The notes: generated by a model from the letters alone, not told the origin. A stretch of 64,000 bases of DNA from DATEOR01 sp963841425 (GCA_963841425.1 CAWJCL010000002.1:62001-126000); one strand, 5' to 3'; counted from the first letter of the stretch, positions 40,255 through 49,633 are shown. Numbers and translations: made by a program.

Positions 40255-41558
40255 CCGCGCCGCACGAAGTCGATGATCACGGGCACGCCCTCGAGGCCGA
40301 AGTGCTCGCGGAGGCGGTTCTCGACCCAGTAGCCGTAGTCGCGCGTCACGAGACCGGGATCGTTGACGAAGAAGCGAAAGCGCGGCGGGCGGGTCGAGAC
40401 CTGGGTGCCGTAGAGGAGGTTCAGCCGCCGGTTCCCCTTCGCCGGGCCGGGCCGCTGCTCGCGGAGCTCGGCGAGGAAACGGTTGAGCTCTCCGGTGCCG
40501 ATGCGGCTCGTGTGCCTGTCGTAGAGCTCTTCCACGCGGTCGAGGAGCTTCCCGACCCCCCGGCCGCTCTTCGACGAGACCGCGGCGAACGTCGGACGCT
40601 GGCGGAGGCGGCTCCCGAGGCGCTCCCGCACGTCTTCGATCCCAACCTCGGCGATGTCCCACTTCGACAGGACGACGAGCGTCGAGCAGCCCGCCGTGCG
40701 GGCGACGTCGGCGACGGCGAGGTCCTGTTCGACGACGCCATCGCTCGAGTCGACGAGGACGAGCGCGACGTCGGCCCGCTCGGCCGCGCGGATTGCCCGA
40801 AGCTCCGAGTAATACTCGACGCCCTGCCGCTGCCGGCGCTTCCTCCTCATGCCGGCGGTGTCGACGAGCACGAACGTCCTTTCTCCCCGCTCGAGGATCG
40901 TGTCGACGGTGTCACGCGTCGTCCCCGGCTCGCCGGAGACGATCACGCGCTCCTCGCCGACGAGCGCATTCAGGAGGCTCGACTTCCCCACATTCGGGCG
41001 CCCGAGAATGGCGACGCCGATCGCATCTTCCCCCACTTCCTCCCGGCCTTCGCCCGGAAGCGCCGCCACGACCGCGTCGAGGAGGTCTCCGGTCCCATGG
41101 CCGTGCATGGCGGAGATCGCGACGGGATCGCCGAGGCCGAGCCTGTGAAACTCGTAGGCGGCTGCCTCGCCCTGCGGGTCGTCGACCTTGTTCGCGACGA
41201 CGATGACCGGCTTGTGCGCCCGCCGCAGGATCCCGGCGATCTCCTCGTCCCCCGGGGTCACGCCGGTACGCGTGTCCACGACGAAGAGAACGAGGTCGGC
41301 CTCCTCGACGGCACGCTGCGCCTGCTCGGCGATGTCGCGGATCAGGGGCGAGGGGTCGGCCACGTCGACGCCGCCCGTGTCGACGAGGATGAAGCGCTTC
41401 CCAGACCACTCGCACACGACCTCCTTGCGGTCGCGCGTCACCCCTGGAGTCTCGAAGACGACCGCCTCGCGGGTCGCGGAGAGCCGGTTGACGAGGGTGG
41501 ACTTGCCGACGTTCGGGAAGCCGACGACGGCGACGGTCCCCAGGAGGGGGGCTGTCAT
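40251..41558 (-). CDS. der: Ribosome-associated GTPase Der (EngA)
   Basis: Der has two GTPase domains and a KH-like domain and helps 50S assembly. Domain 1: VAVVGFPNVGKSTLVNRL, VDTGGVD, NKVDD; domain 2: VAILGRPNVGKSSLLNAL, VDTAGMRRKRRQRQG, LSKWDIAE; C-terminal PRFRFFVNDPGLVTRDYGYW. 435 residues, normal. Start ATG 41558 overlaps plsC as ATGA; the longer frame is plsC shadow. Confidence 0.96.
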   Translation of the reverse strand: MTAPLLGTVAVVGFPNVGKSTLVNRLSATREAVVFETPGVTRDRKEVVCEWSGKRFILVDTGGVDVADPSPLIRDIAEQAQRAVEEADLVLFVVDTRTGVTPGDEEIAGILRRAHKPVIVVANKVDDPQGEAAAYEFHRLGLGDPVAISAMHGHGTGDLLDAVVAALPGEGREEVGEDAIGVAILGRPNVGKSSLLNALVGEERVIVSGEPGTTRDTVDTILERGERTFVLVDTAGMRRKRRQRQGVEYYSELRAIRAAERADVALVLVDSSDGVVEQDLAVADVARTAGCSTLVVLSKWDIAEVGIEDVRERLGSRLRQRPTFAAVSSKSGRGVGKLLDRVEELYDRHTSRIGTGELNRFLAELREQRPGPAKGNRRLNLLYGTQVSTRPPRFRFFVNDPGLVTRDYGYWVENRLREHFGLEGVPVIIDFVRRG

Positions 41559-42238
41559 CCGGCTTTCGAGGGGACCGTCGCGCGGTGCGGCGGAACCGCG
41601 TCCGGCCGGCCGAGCTCGTGCATCTCGACGAGGAAGCGCCAGAGGCGCAGGATCTCGTCCTGGATCTCCGCGGTCGCCTGCTTGTAGCCGCGCCCGTTCC
41701 GCGGGAGCTCGTCGAAGCGCATCGGCTCGCCGAAGGCGACGGACACCGGCGCGCGGTTCCACTTCCAGTACTGGGAGCCGTGGATCGCGGCCGGCACCAC
41801 CGAAACTCCCTCCTGAATGGCGACCATCGCCGCTCCGGACTTCGCCTCCCCGGGCACCCCGGCCTTCTGCCGCGTGCCCTCGACGAAGAGGCCGAGGAGG
41901 TCGTTCGAGCGCACGGTCTCCCGCATGAGGCGCAGCGCATCTCGGTCGGACTCCCCCCGGCGGACGGCGAGCGCGCCGTGCGCCCGCATGAGCTGCCCGA
42001 AGCCGTAGACGCCGTGCAGCTCCACCTTCGCGACGAAGACGACGCGGCGCGGGCACGCGACGCCGACTACCGGCGGGTCGGCATAGGAAAAGTGGTTTGC
42101 GGCCAGCACGGCACCGCCCTCGCGGGGCACGCGTTCCCTCCCATACGCCTTGATCGGGATCATTGAGCGCGTGAGCGCGCCGATGAGTGCCTTGCCGATC
42201 CCCCAGTAGACGGGCGAATGAACCGGGTGGATGCTCAT
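41555..42238 (-). CDS. plsC: 1-acyl-sn-glycerol-3-phosphate acyltransferase
   Basis: A 227-residue acyltransferase with the HX4D motif ANHFSYADPPVVG, the FVEGTRQKAGVPG substrate motif, and SVVPAAIHGSQYWKW. It adds the second acyl chain to form phosphatidic acid. Cmk-plsC-der is a typical actinobacterial run; ATGA overlap with cmk on one side and der on the other. Confidence 0.93.
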   Translation of the reverse strand: MSIHPVHSPVYWGIGKALIGALTRSMIPIKAYGRERVPREGGAVLAANHFSYADPPVVGVACPRRVVFVAKVELHGVYGFGQLMRAHGALAVRRGESDRDALRLMRETVRSNDLLGLFVEGTRQKAGVPGEAKSGAAMVAIQEGVSVVPAAIHGSQYWKWNRAPVSVAFGEPMRFDELPRNGRGYKQATAEIQDEILRLWRFLVEMHELGRPDAVPPHRATVPSKAG

Positions 42239-42864
42239 GCGCCCGACCTCGCGAGGACGAGCTCCTCGATCCTGTCGACGACCTCGTCGACGGAAAGGTC
42301 GGTCGTGTCGATCTTCTGCGCGTCCGGGGCCGGCTGCATCTGCACGGCGTCGCGCTGGTCGCGGAGGCGGAGGTCGGTGGCGAGCGCCTCCTCTCCGATC
42401 TCGGGCCGGTCGGCCGTGCGGCGCCGCGCGCGTTCGGCTGCGTCCGCGACGAGGTAGACCTTCACGTCGGCGCTCGGGCAGACCACGGTGCCGATGTCGC
42501 GGCCCTCGATCACGGCATCGCCGTGTGAGCCGAGCTCGCGCTGGCGCTCCCGCATGACCTCGCGAACCTCGGGATGGCGCGCGACCGAGGAGACGACGCG
42601 GTCGATCCTCGGCAGCCGGATCTCGTCGGTCACGTCCTGGTCATAGATGAAGACGCGGTCGCCTTCGAAGGACACGGGCTCACGGAGCGCAAGATCGCCG
42701 AGAGCGGCGCCGTCCTCGAGCGATATGCCCTCGTCGAGCGCGAGGTGCGTGAGCGCCCGGTACATGGCGCCCGTGTCGAGGTAGCGGAAGCCGAGCCGGG
42801 TCGCGAGCGTCCGGGCGACGGTGCTCTTTCCGGCTCCTGCGGGTCCGTCGATGGCGACGATCAT
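42235..42864 (-). CDS. cmk: Cytidylate kinase
   Basis: Cmk phosphorylates CMP and dCMP. The 209-residue protein shows IDGPAGAGKSTVARTLA, FRYLDTGAMYRALTHLAL, EGRDIGTVVCPSADVKVYL and RLRDQRDAVQMQPAPDA. All key residues present. Follows aroA by 8 nt, the usual order. Confidence 0.96.
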   Translation of the reverse strand: MIVAIDGPAGAGKSTVARTLATRLGFRYLDTGAMYRALTHLALDEGISLEDGAALGDLALREPVSFEGDRVFIYDQDVTDEIRLPRIDRVVSSVARHPEVREVMRERQRELGSHGDAVIEGRDIGTVVCPSADVKVYLVADAAERARRRTADRPEIGEEALATDLRLRDQRDAVQMQPAPDAQKIDTTDLSVDEVVDRIEELVLARSGA

Positions 42865-42872
42865 TTGGTGGC

Positions 42873-44159
42873 CTACCTGGCCGCGAGGGCGTCGAGCATC
42901 GGGAAGAAGTCGGGGAAGCTTACAGCGACGGACTCAGAGCCTTCGATGGCGACGCCTTCGCGGGAGACGAGGCCGGCGACGGCGGCGAGCATGGCGATGC
43001 GGTGATCGGCGGCGGCGTCAACCGTACCCCCACCCTTAGGGCGGGAGGGAACCCCACGCACCCGGAAGCCATCATGCGCCGTTTCGATCCGGATTCCTAG
43101 TGGCCGAAGAACGTTTTTCACGGTCTCGATGCGGTCCGACTCCTTGACGCGCAACTCCTGCGCGCCGCGCACGACGCTGTCCCCCCTGGCCATTCCGGCC
43201 ACCAGCGCGAAGAGCGGCAACTCATCGACCAGCCGCGGCACCTCGGCCGGTCCGATCGCCGTCGCAACGAGGTCGGCGTGCTCCACCTCGAGGTCGGCGA
43301 CGGGCTCGCCACCTTCGGTCCGCCGGTTGAAGTACGCCACCCGCGCCCCCATCCTCTCGAGCACGTCGAGCAACCCGGTGCGCGTCGGATTGACGCCGAC
43401 ACCGTGGATCCGGACCGACGACCCGGGCAGAAGCGTTGCAGCGACCACGAACGGCGCCGCCGAAGAAAAGTCCCCGGGAATCGAGAGCGAGAGCGGGCGT
43501 AGCCGCTCAGCCGGCCAAACGGCCGGCTCGCCCGCTTTCCTCCGCACCCGCGCGCCGGCCGCCTCGAGCATCCGCTCAGTGTGGTCGCGGCTCGGATGCT
43601 TCTCGACCACGACGGTCCGGCCCTCATCGGCATAAAGCCCGGCCAGAAGGACGCACGACTTCACCTGCGCGCTCGCGACCGGCAGCTCGTAGCGGATCGC
43701 GCGGAGCGCCGCCCCGGCCTCGACGACGAGGGGCCCATGGCCCTCCTCCGTCTCCACGCGGGCGCCCATCTCGACGAGCGGCTCGGCGATCCGCCGGAGC
43801 GGGCGGCGGGAAAGCGACTCGTCGCCCACGAGCTCGAAGCGGCCCTTCTGCCCGACGAGGAGCCCCGGCAGAAGCCGCATGAGCGTCCCGGCGTTCCCAC
43901 AGTCGATCGGGTCCGCCGGCGAGCGGAGACCCCGGAGGCCGACCCCACCCACCCGAACCTCGTCGCCGTCCACGTCCACGTCGGCTCCCAGAGCCCCCAT
44001 GGCGGCCGCCGCCGCCAGCGTGTCCGCGGAGGCACCGAACCCCGTGAAGCGGCTCTCGCCGTCGGCTACCGCACCGAGGAGCAAAGCGCGATGCGAGATC
44101 GACTTGTCGCCGGGCACGGCGAGGTCGCCTCGAAGCAAGACGGCCGGTTCAACCTCCAC
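42873..44159 (-). CDS. aroA: 3-phosphoshikimate 1-carboxyvinyltransferase (EPSP synthase)
   Basis: AroA adds the enolpyruvyl group to shikimate-3-phosphate. In 428 residues: VPGDKSISHRALLLGAVA, GNAGTLMRLLPGLLVGQ, DESLSRRPLRRIAEPL, LRVKESDRIETVKNVL. The LPGLLVGQ segment (where sensitive enzymes read GTAMRPL) suggests a variant inhibitor loop. GTG start at 44159, 5 nt after tyrA. Confidence 0.95.
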   Translation of the reverse strand: MEVEPAVLLRGDLAVPGDKSISHRALLLGAVADGESRFTGFGASADTLAAAAAMGALGADVDVDGDEVRVGGVGLRGLRSPADPIDCGNAGTLMRLLPGLLVGQKGRFELVGDESLSRRPLRRIAEPLVEMGARVETEEGHGPLVVEAGAALRAIRYELPVASAQVKSCVLLAGLYADEGRTVVVEKHPSRDHTERMLEAAGARVRRKAGEPAVWPAERLRPLSLSIPGDFSSAAPFVVAATLLPGSSVRIHGVGVNPTRTGLLDVLERMGARVAYFNRRTEGGEPVADLEVEHADLVATAIGPAEVPRLVDELPLFALVAGMARGDSVVRGAQELRVKESDRIETVKNVLRPLGIRIETAHDGFRVRGVPSRPKGGGTVDAAADHRIAMLAAVAGLVSREGVAIEGSESVAVSFPDFFPMLDALAAR

Positions 44160-44164
44160 TGCGC

Positions 44165-45265
44165 CTACTCGTCCTCGAAGGCCGGCGACACGATGACGGA
44201 GTAGCCCTGCGCCTCGAGGAGCGCAGCCGCGCGCCGAGCCTCGTCCTCGCCCGAGACGAGCACCGAGAGGGTCCCGCCTCGCTCCGGCGACATGTGCTGG
44301 AGCTCGAAGTCCTCGATGTTGATCTGCTCCGCGCCGAGCGCCTGCGTGATCCCGGAGAGAACCCCGGGCCGGTCGGGAACGTGCACGCGCACACGCTGGA
44401 GCGCGCCGACATCGCGGTAGGCCTCGTCGAGGAGCGTGCGCCGGTTGACGGCCGCCTCGCCGATCCAGCGTGCGAGCCAGCCCGCGTCGCCCGTCTCAAG
44501 CGCGCGCTCGAGATCCTCGACGCGCCGGCGGTGCTCGGCCAGCGACGCCCGCAACTCCTCGGCGTTGTCGAGAAAGATGTCGATCCAGATGCGCGGGTTC
44601 GCGCCGGCGACGCGCGTCATGTCGCGAAGCGACCCGCCGGCCGTCGCGAGCGGCTCATGCCCGTTCACACGCACCGAGCCCGCGTGGTTGAGGATGAGAT
44701 TCGCGAGGGCGTGCGGCAGGTGACTCGTCACCGCCATGAGCCGGTCGTGCGCAATCGGGTCGATCGCCACCGGAATCGCGCCGAGCGAGGCGACGAAGCC
44801 GTGCAGGAGCTTGTAGCGCTCTGGTTCTGTTTCGGCGACGGGCGTTAGGAACCAGGTTGCGCCCTCGAAGAGCTCCGCGCTCGCGCTCTCGGGTCCACGC
44901 GCCTCCGAGCCGCACACCGGGTGGCCGCCGATGAACCGCGCGCGTTCGGCCACCGACCCGCAGAGGCCGCTCTTCGTCGAGCCGGCGTCCGTGACGGTCG
45001 GCTGCGATCCCGCGCCGAGCACGGCGCGAACGGTTTCCTGCAGCGAGGCCACCGGTGTCGCCACGAGGGCGAGGTCGGCGCCCTCGACCACTTCGGCGAG
45101 AGAGCCTGCCGCTGAATCGACGGCGCCCCGCTCGGCCGCGACACCGAGCGACTCGGGGTCCGCATCCCATCCCACGACCTCGGAAACGCCCACTCGCTTC
45201 GCGGCCAGGCCGACGGAGGCCCCGATCAGGCCCGTGCCGACCAACGCAAGCCGCTCGGGCGGCAC
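44165..45265 (-). CDS. tyrA: Prephenate dehydrogenase with ACT domain
   Basis: TyrA oxidises prephenate to 4-hydroxyphenylpyruvate for tyrosine. NAD site LALVGTGLIGASVGLAA, TDAGSTKSGLCGSV, FIGGHPVCGSEARGP, and HDRLMAVTSHLPHALANL; then a C-terminal ACT domain (RVRVHVPDRPGVLSGITQ, INIEDFELQHM), the usual site for tyrosine feedback. 366 residues. The GTG shares one base with the DAHP synthase stop. Confidence 0.94.
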   Translation of the reverse strand: MPPERLALVGTGLIGASVGLAAKRVGVSEVVGWDADPESLGVAAERGAVDSAAGSLAEVVEGADLALVATPVASLQETVRAVLGAGSQPTVTDAGSTKSGLCGSVAERARFIGGHPVCGSEARGPESASAELFEGATWFLTPVAETEPERYKLLHGFVASLGAIPVAIDPIAHDRLMAVTSHLPHALANLILNHAGSVRVNGHEPLATAGGSLRDMTRVAGANPRIWIDIFLDNAEELRASLAEHRRRVEDLERALETGDAGWLARWIGEAAVNRRTLLDEAYRDVGALQRVRVHVPDRPGVLSGITQALGAEQINIEDFELQHMSPERGGTLSVLVSGEDEARRAAALLEAQGYSVIVSPAFEDE

Positions 45266-46634
45266 TACGTGTCGAGCTCGGGGGCGCGCATGAGCTCGGC
45301 GAGGCGGAAGGCGAGGTCCAGCGACTGACGCGCGTTGAGTCTCGGATCGCAGAGCGTCATGTAGCGCGAAGAAAGCTGCTCCTCAAGGACGGCTTCCGAG
45401 CCGCCGAGACACTCGGTCACGTCCTCGCCCGTGAACTCGAGGTGCACGCCGCCCGGCCACACGCGCTCGGCCCGACACGCGGCGAAAAAGCCCTCGATCT
45501 CGGCCATGATCGCGTCGAAACGCCGCGTCTTCACGCCGGAATCCGCCTTGAAGACGTTTGCGTGCATCGGGTCGCAGGCCCACACGACGGGATGCTCGGT
45601 CTCCCGTACGGCGCGGAGGAGAGGCGGCAGGAGCTCGAAGACGTGCTCCGCGCCCATCCGCGAGACGAGCGTGAGCCGACCGGGCATCCGCGCCGGGTTG
45701 AGCCGTTCGCAGATCTCGGTCAGCTCGTCGGCGGTCGCCGTGGGGCCGACCTTCACGCCCAGTGGGTTGTGCACGCCGGAGAAGAACTCGACGTGGGCGC
45801 CGTCGGGCTTTCGCGTGCGCTCTCCGATCCAGAGCATGTGCGCGGAGCAGTCGTACCAGTCGCCGCTCGTCGAGTCGCGGCGGGTGAGCGCCTCCTCGTA
45901 GTCGAGCACGAGCCCTTCGTGGCTCGTCCAGACGTCAACCTGGTGGAGCTTCTGCTCGGCGACCACGTCGATCCCGCACGCGGCCATGAAGAGAAGCGCG
46001 CGCTCGATCTCGGCGGCGAGCCGCTCGTACCGGCGGCCCTCGACCGACGAGGCGACGAACTCCTGGTTCCACTCGTGCACGCGGAGGAGGTCTGCGAAGC
46101 CGCCCTTCGTGAACGCGCGAACGAGGTTGAGCGTCGACGTCGCGTGGTAGTAGGCCGCGACCATGCGCTCCGGGTCGGGGATGCGTGCCTCGGCCGTGAG
46201 CGCGTCGTCGTGGATCATGTGCCCGCGGAATGACGGTATCTCTTCCGTCTCCGGCGGGCTCGGTCGGGAGACGTTCGCGCCTTCGCATACTGGCCGGCGA
46301 TCCGGCCGACCTTCACGACCGGGAGCGTGGCGCCGTAGGTGAGCACGGCCGCCATCTGCAGGAGGATCTTCAGCTTCTCGCGGATGTGGATCGCCGAGAC
46401 GTCGTCGAACGACTCGGCGCAGTCACCCGCCTGGAGCAGGAACGCTCTGCCGCGCGCCACCTCGGCGAGCGCCGCACGAAGCTGGCGCGCCTCGCCGGCG
46501 AAGACGAGCGGCGGCACGGTCGCGAGTTTTGCGCGGGCGGCTTCGGCCCGCTCCTCGCTCGGCCACTCGGGCTGGTGGAGCGCGGGATACGAGCGCCAGG
46601 ACGACGGCGACCAGACAGACCCTGTGACGGCCAT
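45265..46634 (-). CDS. Class II DAHP synthase, frameshifted
   Basis: The enzyme starts the shikimate pathway. The N-terminus MAVTGSVWSPSSWRSYPALH through FLLQAGDCAESFDDVSAIHI and VVKVGRIAGQYAKARTSP lies in one frame; GHMIHDDALTAEARIPDPERM through HLEFTGEDVTECLGGSE in another. Dropping one base in each GGG run at 46266-46268 and 46256-46258 restores the conserved ARTSPTE...IPSFRGHM junction, so two single-base insertions are the likely cause. A TAGACT box (46645-46650) is 10 nt before ATG 46634. tyrA and aroA follow. Confidence 0.88.
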
Positions 46635-46644
46635 TTCGGAAGTC

Positions 46645-46650
46645 AGTCTA
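46645..46650 (-). promoter_or_regulatory. Probable -10 box of DAHP synthase gene
   Basis: TAGACT, 10 nt before ATG 46634, directly at the edge of SR1 copy 3. Confidence 0.5.
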
Positions 46651-46819
46651 GTGAGGCCCCTGCAGGCGATACCAGCCATCACCTCCTGCGGCTGCAAAAC
46701 ACCTTCGGGCAGCGTCCTCGGTCGTCTGCGTATCAACGATACGCAGACTCCCTGCGTCCTTCCCCGCCGGAATTTTTCGCGCGCCGGAGGCGGGGCCAAA
46801 TCACCTGCAGGGGCCTTGC
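46651..46819 (+). repeat. SR1 structured repeat, copy 3 (between divergent genes)
   Basis: About 169 nt between the divergent DAHP synthase and trpS genes, in trpS sense the same way as copies 1 and 2 relative to khpA and fmt. Closing stem GTGAGGCCCCTGCAGGCGAT (46651-46670) with its partner near 46800-46819. Core hairpin GTCTGCGTAT (46724-46733), loop CAACG, ATACGCAGAC (46739-46748). Conserved GCGTCCTCGG and CCTGCGTCCT strands flank it. Confidence 0.78.
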
Positions 46820-46825
46820 CATAAT
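46820..46825 (+). promoter_or_regulatory. Probable -10 box of trpS
   Basis: CATAAT, 10 nt before ATG 46836, adjoining the end of SR1 copy 3. No T-box elements precede trpS. Confidence 0.45.
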
Positions 46826-46835
46826 CAAGCTCCAA

Positions 46836-47817
46836 ATGCGCGTCCTCTCCGGAATCCAGCCGACGGGCGAGAAGCACCTCGGCAACTACGTCGGCGCCAT
46901 CCGCCGCTGGGTGGCCGAGCAGCACGAGGTGGATGCGTTCCACCCCATCGTCGACCTGCACGCGATCACGGTGCCGCAGGAGCCCGAGGCCCTGCGCGAG
47001 TCGACGCTCGACCTGGCCGCGCTCCTCATCGCCTGCGGCCTCGACCCCGACGTCTGCACGCTCTTCGTGCAGAGCCACGTGCCGGAGCATCCGCGCCTCG
47101 CATGGGTGCTCGAGTGCATGACGCCGTACGGCGAGGCGCGGCGCATGCCGCAATTCCGGGAGAAGTCGGCGAAGAGCGAGAACTTCAGCGTCGGCCTCAT
47201 GACGTACCCGGTGCTCCAGGCCGCCGACATCCTCCTCTACCACGCCGACGTCGTCCCGGTCGGGGAAGACCAGCGCCAGCACCTCGAGCTCGCGCGCGAC
47301 CTCGCGCAGCGCTTCAACCAGCGCTTCGGCGAGACGTTCGTCGTCCCCGAGGGGACCTACGGCGAGGTCGGGGCGAAGATCATGGATCTGCAGGAGCCGA
47401 CGAGCCGCATGTCGACCACCTTCAGCGGCGACCTCGGCCTCGTACGCGTCCTCGACCCGCCCGACGTGATCAGGCGCAAGCTTCGCTCGGCGGTCACCGA
47501 CTCCGGCCGCGACGTCGTCCGCAGCGAGGAGAAGCCCGGCGTCACGAACCTCATCGAGATCATGGCCGTGGCGACCGGCGAGGAGCCCGAGGCGATCGAG
47601 GCGCGCTACGACGGAGCCGGCTACGGCACGTTCAAAGAGGATGTCGGCGAGGCCCTCGTCGCGCTCTTCGACCCGATTCGGCTTCGCTACGCAGACCTCC
47701 GCGGCAATCCCGGCCGAGTTGCACGCGATCCTCGCGCGCGGCGCGGACAAGGCGCACGCGATCGCCGCGGAGACACTCGCCCAGGCCTATGAGCGCGTTG
47801 GCTTCGTTCCGCCGTAA
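46836..47817 (+). CDS. trpS: Tryptophanyl-tRNA synthetase, frameshifted near the end
   Basis: TrpS charges tRNA-Trp. MRVLSGIQPTGEKHLGNYVGA contains the HIGH-type motif HLGN, VGEDQRQHLELARDLAQRF follows, and MSTTFSGDLG stands where the KMSKS-type loop (usually KMSKS) is expected, so that loop is divergent here. The frame runs well to FDPIRLRYADLRGNP, then the family end AELHAILARGADKAHAIAAE appears in the next frame. One extra C in CCC 47709-47711 explains the break. The true stop is TAA 47815-47817. Confidence 0.9.
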
Positions 47818-48431
47818 GCAGCCGCTTCCCGGAGTACCGGCCTCCCGACGGGAGCTACCGCGCGACCGCCGCTCCGCTGACCAGGAGAGGGCTCGCAAGC
47901 CTGATCGACTGGACGTTTGTGACCGTCTGCTACCTGATTGCGGAAATTCCGCTCGGCGTCATTCAGGCGACTGCCGACGAGGTCGGCGGCGTGGTGTTCG
48001 GGATCGTCTTCGGCCTCACACAGGCGGCGGCGCTCGCCATCATCGCCGGCTACTTCGCCTTCTTCTTCGCTACCGGGCACACGCTCGGGATGCGGGCGCT
48101 CGACATCCATGTGGTCGGAGCGAAGGACGGGCGCAGCCCTGGCCTCGCGCGCGCGGCCGGCCGAGGAGTGCTCGCCGTCATCTTCTTTCTCGCGTCGTTC
48201 ACTGCCTACACGTTCGTCCTCGGCAACTACGACACGCCACTCTCCACCTTCCACCAGGTGTCGCGCACTGTCTCGATCACGGTTGCCTCGCTTGCGTTCT
48301 TCGGCCACCTCTGGCAGTTGCGCGACCCGGGTGGCCGCTCGCTCTGGGACCGGTTCTGCGGGCTCGCCGTGATCGAGGACATGGTCCCGTCCTCGATGCC
48401 CGAGCGGCTATGGACCCCCTGGGGAACGTAG
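47789..48431 (+). CDS. RDD family membrane protein, frameshifted near the start
   Basis: RDD proteins are membrane proteins with a conserved Arg-Asp-Asp set. ATG 47789, overlapping the trpS end, gives MSALASFRRKQPLP; one extra C in CCC 47828-47830 then shifts the frame, and the rest continues as EYRPPDGSYRATAAPLTRRG, LASLIDWTFVTVCYLIAEIP. Hydrophobic segments: about 47895-47960, 47990-48070, 48165-48225 and 48270-48310; GHTLGMRALDIHVVG and RSLWDRFCGLAVIED are family marks. Transport function is only suspected for the family. Confidence 0.8.
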
Positions 48432-49100
48432 TCGGGAGACCTCCTCTGCGCTGAGCTCGCGCCATTCGCCTGGCTCGAGGCCCTCGGCGGTGAGGCCCGC
48501 GTAGGAGCTGCGGTGAAGCCTCGTGACCGGGTGTCCGACCGTAGCGAGCATGCGCTTCACCTGGTGCTTTCGGCCCTCGTGGAGAGTCAGCTCGAGCCGA
48601 GACGGCTCGAGGCGCCTGGCCTCCGCGGGCGCAGTCGTGCCGTCGTCCAGCTCCACGCCCGCGGCGAGCCTCACCAGGGTCTCGTCGTCGGGCTCGCCCT
48701 CGACCTCCAGCTCGTAGACCTTGTCCACCTCGTAGCGCGGGTGCATGAGCCGGTGCGCGAGCGGCCCGTCGTTGGTGAGAAGGAGAACGCCGGTCGTGTC
48801 CGCGTCGAGCCGCCCGACCGGGACGACGCGCCGCTCGTGGCCGACGAGGCCCACGACGGTTGGTCGTCCGTGGGGGTCGCGGACGGTGGTGACGACGCCC
48901 GCGGGCTTGTGCAGGAGGACGTACGTGAGCGGCTCGGGGACGACCTCGGCGCCGTCGACCTCGACGCGGTCGGCGCCCTCCACGAACGTCGTCAGGCCTG
49001 CTATCTCGCCGTTCACGGTCACGCGGCCTGCGCGGATCAGCTCCTCCGCGCCGCGGCGCGAGGCGATTCCGGCCCGGGCGAGGTAGGCGTTCAGACGCAT
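48408..49100 (-). CDS. rluB: 23S rRNA pseudouridine synthase, RluB/RsuA family
   Basis: A 230-residue protein: S4 domain (MRLNAYLARAGIASRRGAEE, AGRVTVNGEIAG) and catalytic domain with YVLLHKPAGVVTTVRDPHGR, the catalytic VGRLDADTTGVLLLTNDG, and LHEGRKHQVKRMLATVGHPV. RluB and RsuA are hard to separate; in actinobacteria next to scpA/scpB it is usually the rluB type. Overlaps the convergent RDD gene by 24 nt. Confidence 0.9.
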   Translation of the reverse strand: MRLNAYLARAGIASRRGAEELIRAGRVTVNGEIAGLTTFVEGADRVEVDGAEVVPEPLTYVLLHKPAGVVTTVRDPHGRPTVVGLVGHERRVVPVGRLDADTTGVLLLTNDGPLAHRLMHPRYEVDKVYELEVEGEPDDETLVRLAAGVELDDGTTAPAEARRLEPSRLELTLHEGRKHQVKRMLATVGHPVTRLHRSSYAGLTAEGLEPGEWRELSAEEVSRLRSPGGP

Positions 49101-49107
49101 CGCACGA

Positions 49108-49136
49108 TTGTGCCGCGTCCGCGAGCGGCGTAGGGT
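49108..49136 (+). promoter_or_regulatory. Possible promoter of the secreted barrel gene
   Basis: TTGTGC (49108-49113) and TAGGGT (49131-49136) are 17 nt apart, a sigma-70-like arrangement 27 nt before the ATG at 49164. Confidence 0.3.
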
Positions 49137-49163
49137 CGCGCGATCCCCCAAAAGGAGGCGCAG

Positions 49164-49625
49164 ATGAAACGCTTGCTCGTCCTCGCAGGGCTCGTGGCTG
49201 CGGTCGGGCTGACCATCGCGGTCGTTACGGGCGGCGCCAGCACGACGCGCGGCCAGACGATCCATGTCATCGAGCATGCCAACACGGACACGCTCGCGGA
49301 CGTCGATCCGCCCGGCGACTCGACCGGCGACGTGCTCACTTTCCACAACCCGGTCTTCAACGCGGCCGACTCGCACCAGGTCGGTCGCGACCAGGGTTAC
49401 TGCATCCGCATCAAGGCGAGCTCTACGGGCTCTTGGGAGTGCAACTGGACGACCTTTTTCGAGAACGGCCACATCACGGTCGAGGGTCCGTTCTTCGACA
49501 CGAAGGACTCCAAGCTCGCCATCACGGGTGGAACGGGTGCTTACCGTGACGCGCGCGGGGTGATGGAGCTCAAGTCCCGCGCCGGCGGCACGAAGTTCGC
49601 CTTCGTCTTCCACTTCGCGGGCTAG
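49164..49625 (+). CDS. Secreted allene-oxide-cyclase/dirigent-like barrel protein
   Basis: A 153-residue exported protein: signal peptide (MKRLLVLAGLVAAVGLTIAV, cut probably near TGGASTTRG), then HVIEHANTDTLADVDPPGD, GDVLTFHNPVFNAAD, GYCIRIKASSTGSWECNW and ITGGTGAYRDARGVMELKSR. The last segment is the hallmark of the dirigent/allene oxide cyclase barrel. In bacteria its role is unknown. A strong Shine-Dalgarno (AGGAGG) precedes the ATG and a terminator follows. Confidence 0.82.
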   Translation: MKRLLVLAGLVAAVGLTIAVVTGGASTTRGQTIHVIEHANTDTLADVDPPGDSTGDVLTFHNPVFNAADSHQVGRDQGYCIRIKASSTGSWECNWTTFFENGHITVEGPFFDTKDSKLAITGGTGAYRDARGVMELKSRAGGTKFAFVFHFAG

Positions 49626-49633
49626 GAACCGAG

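Noticed and set aside
46635..46835. T-box leader before trpS
   Set aside because: No T-box sequence or specifier loop; the space is SR1 and the -10 box is close to the start.
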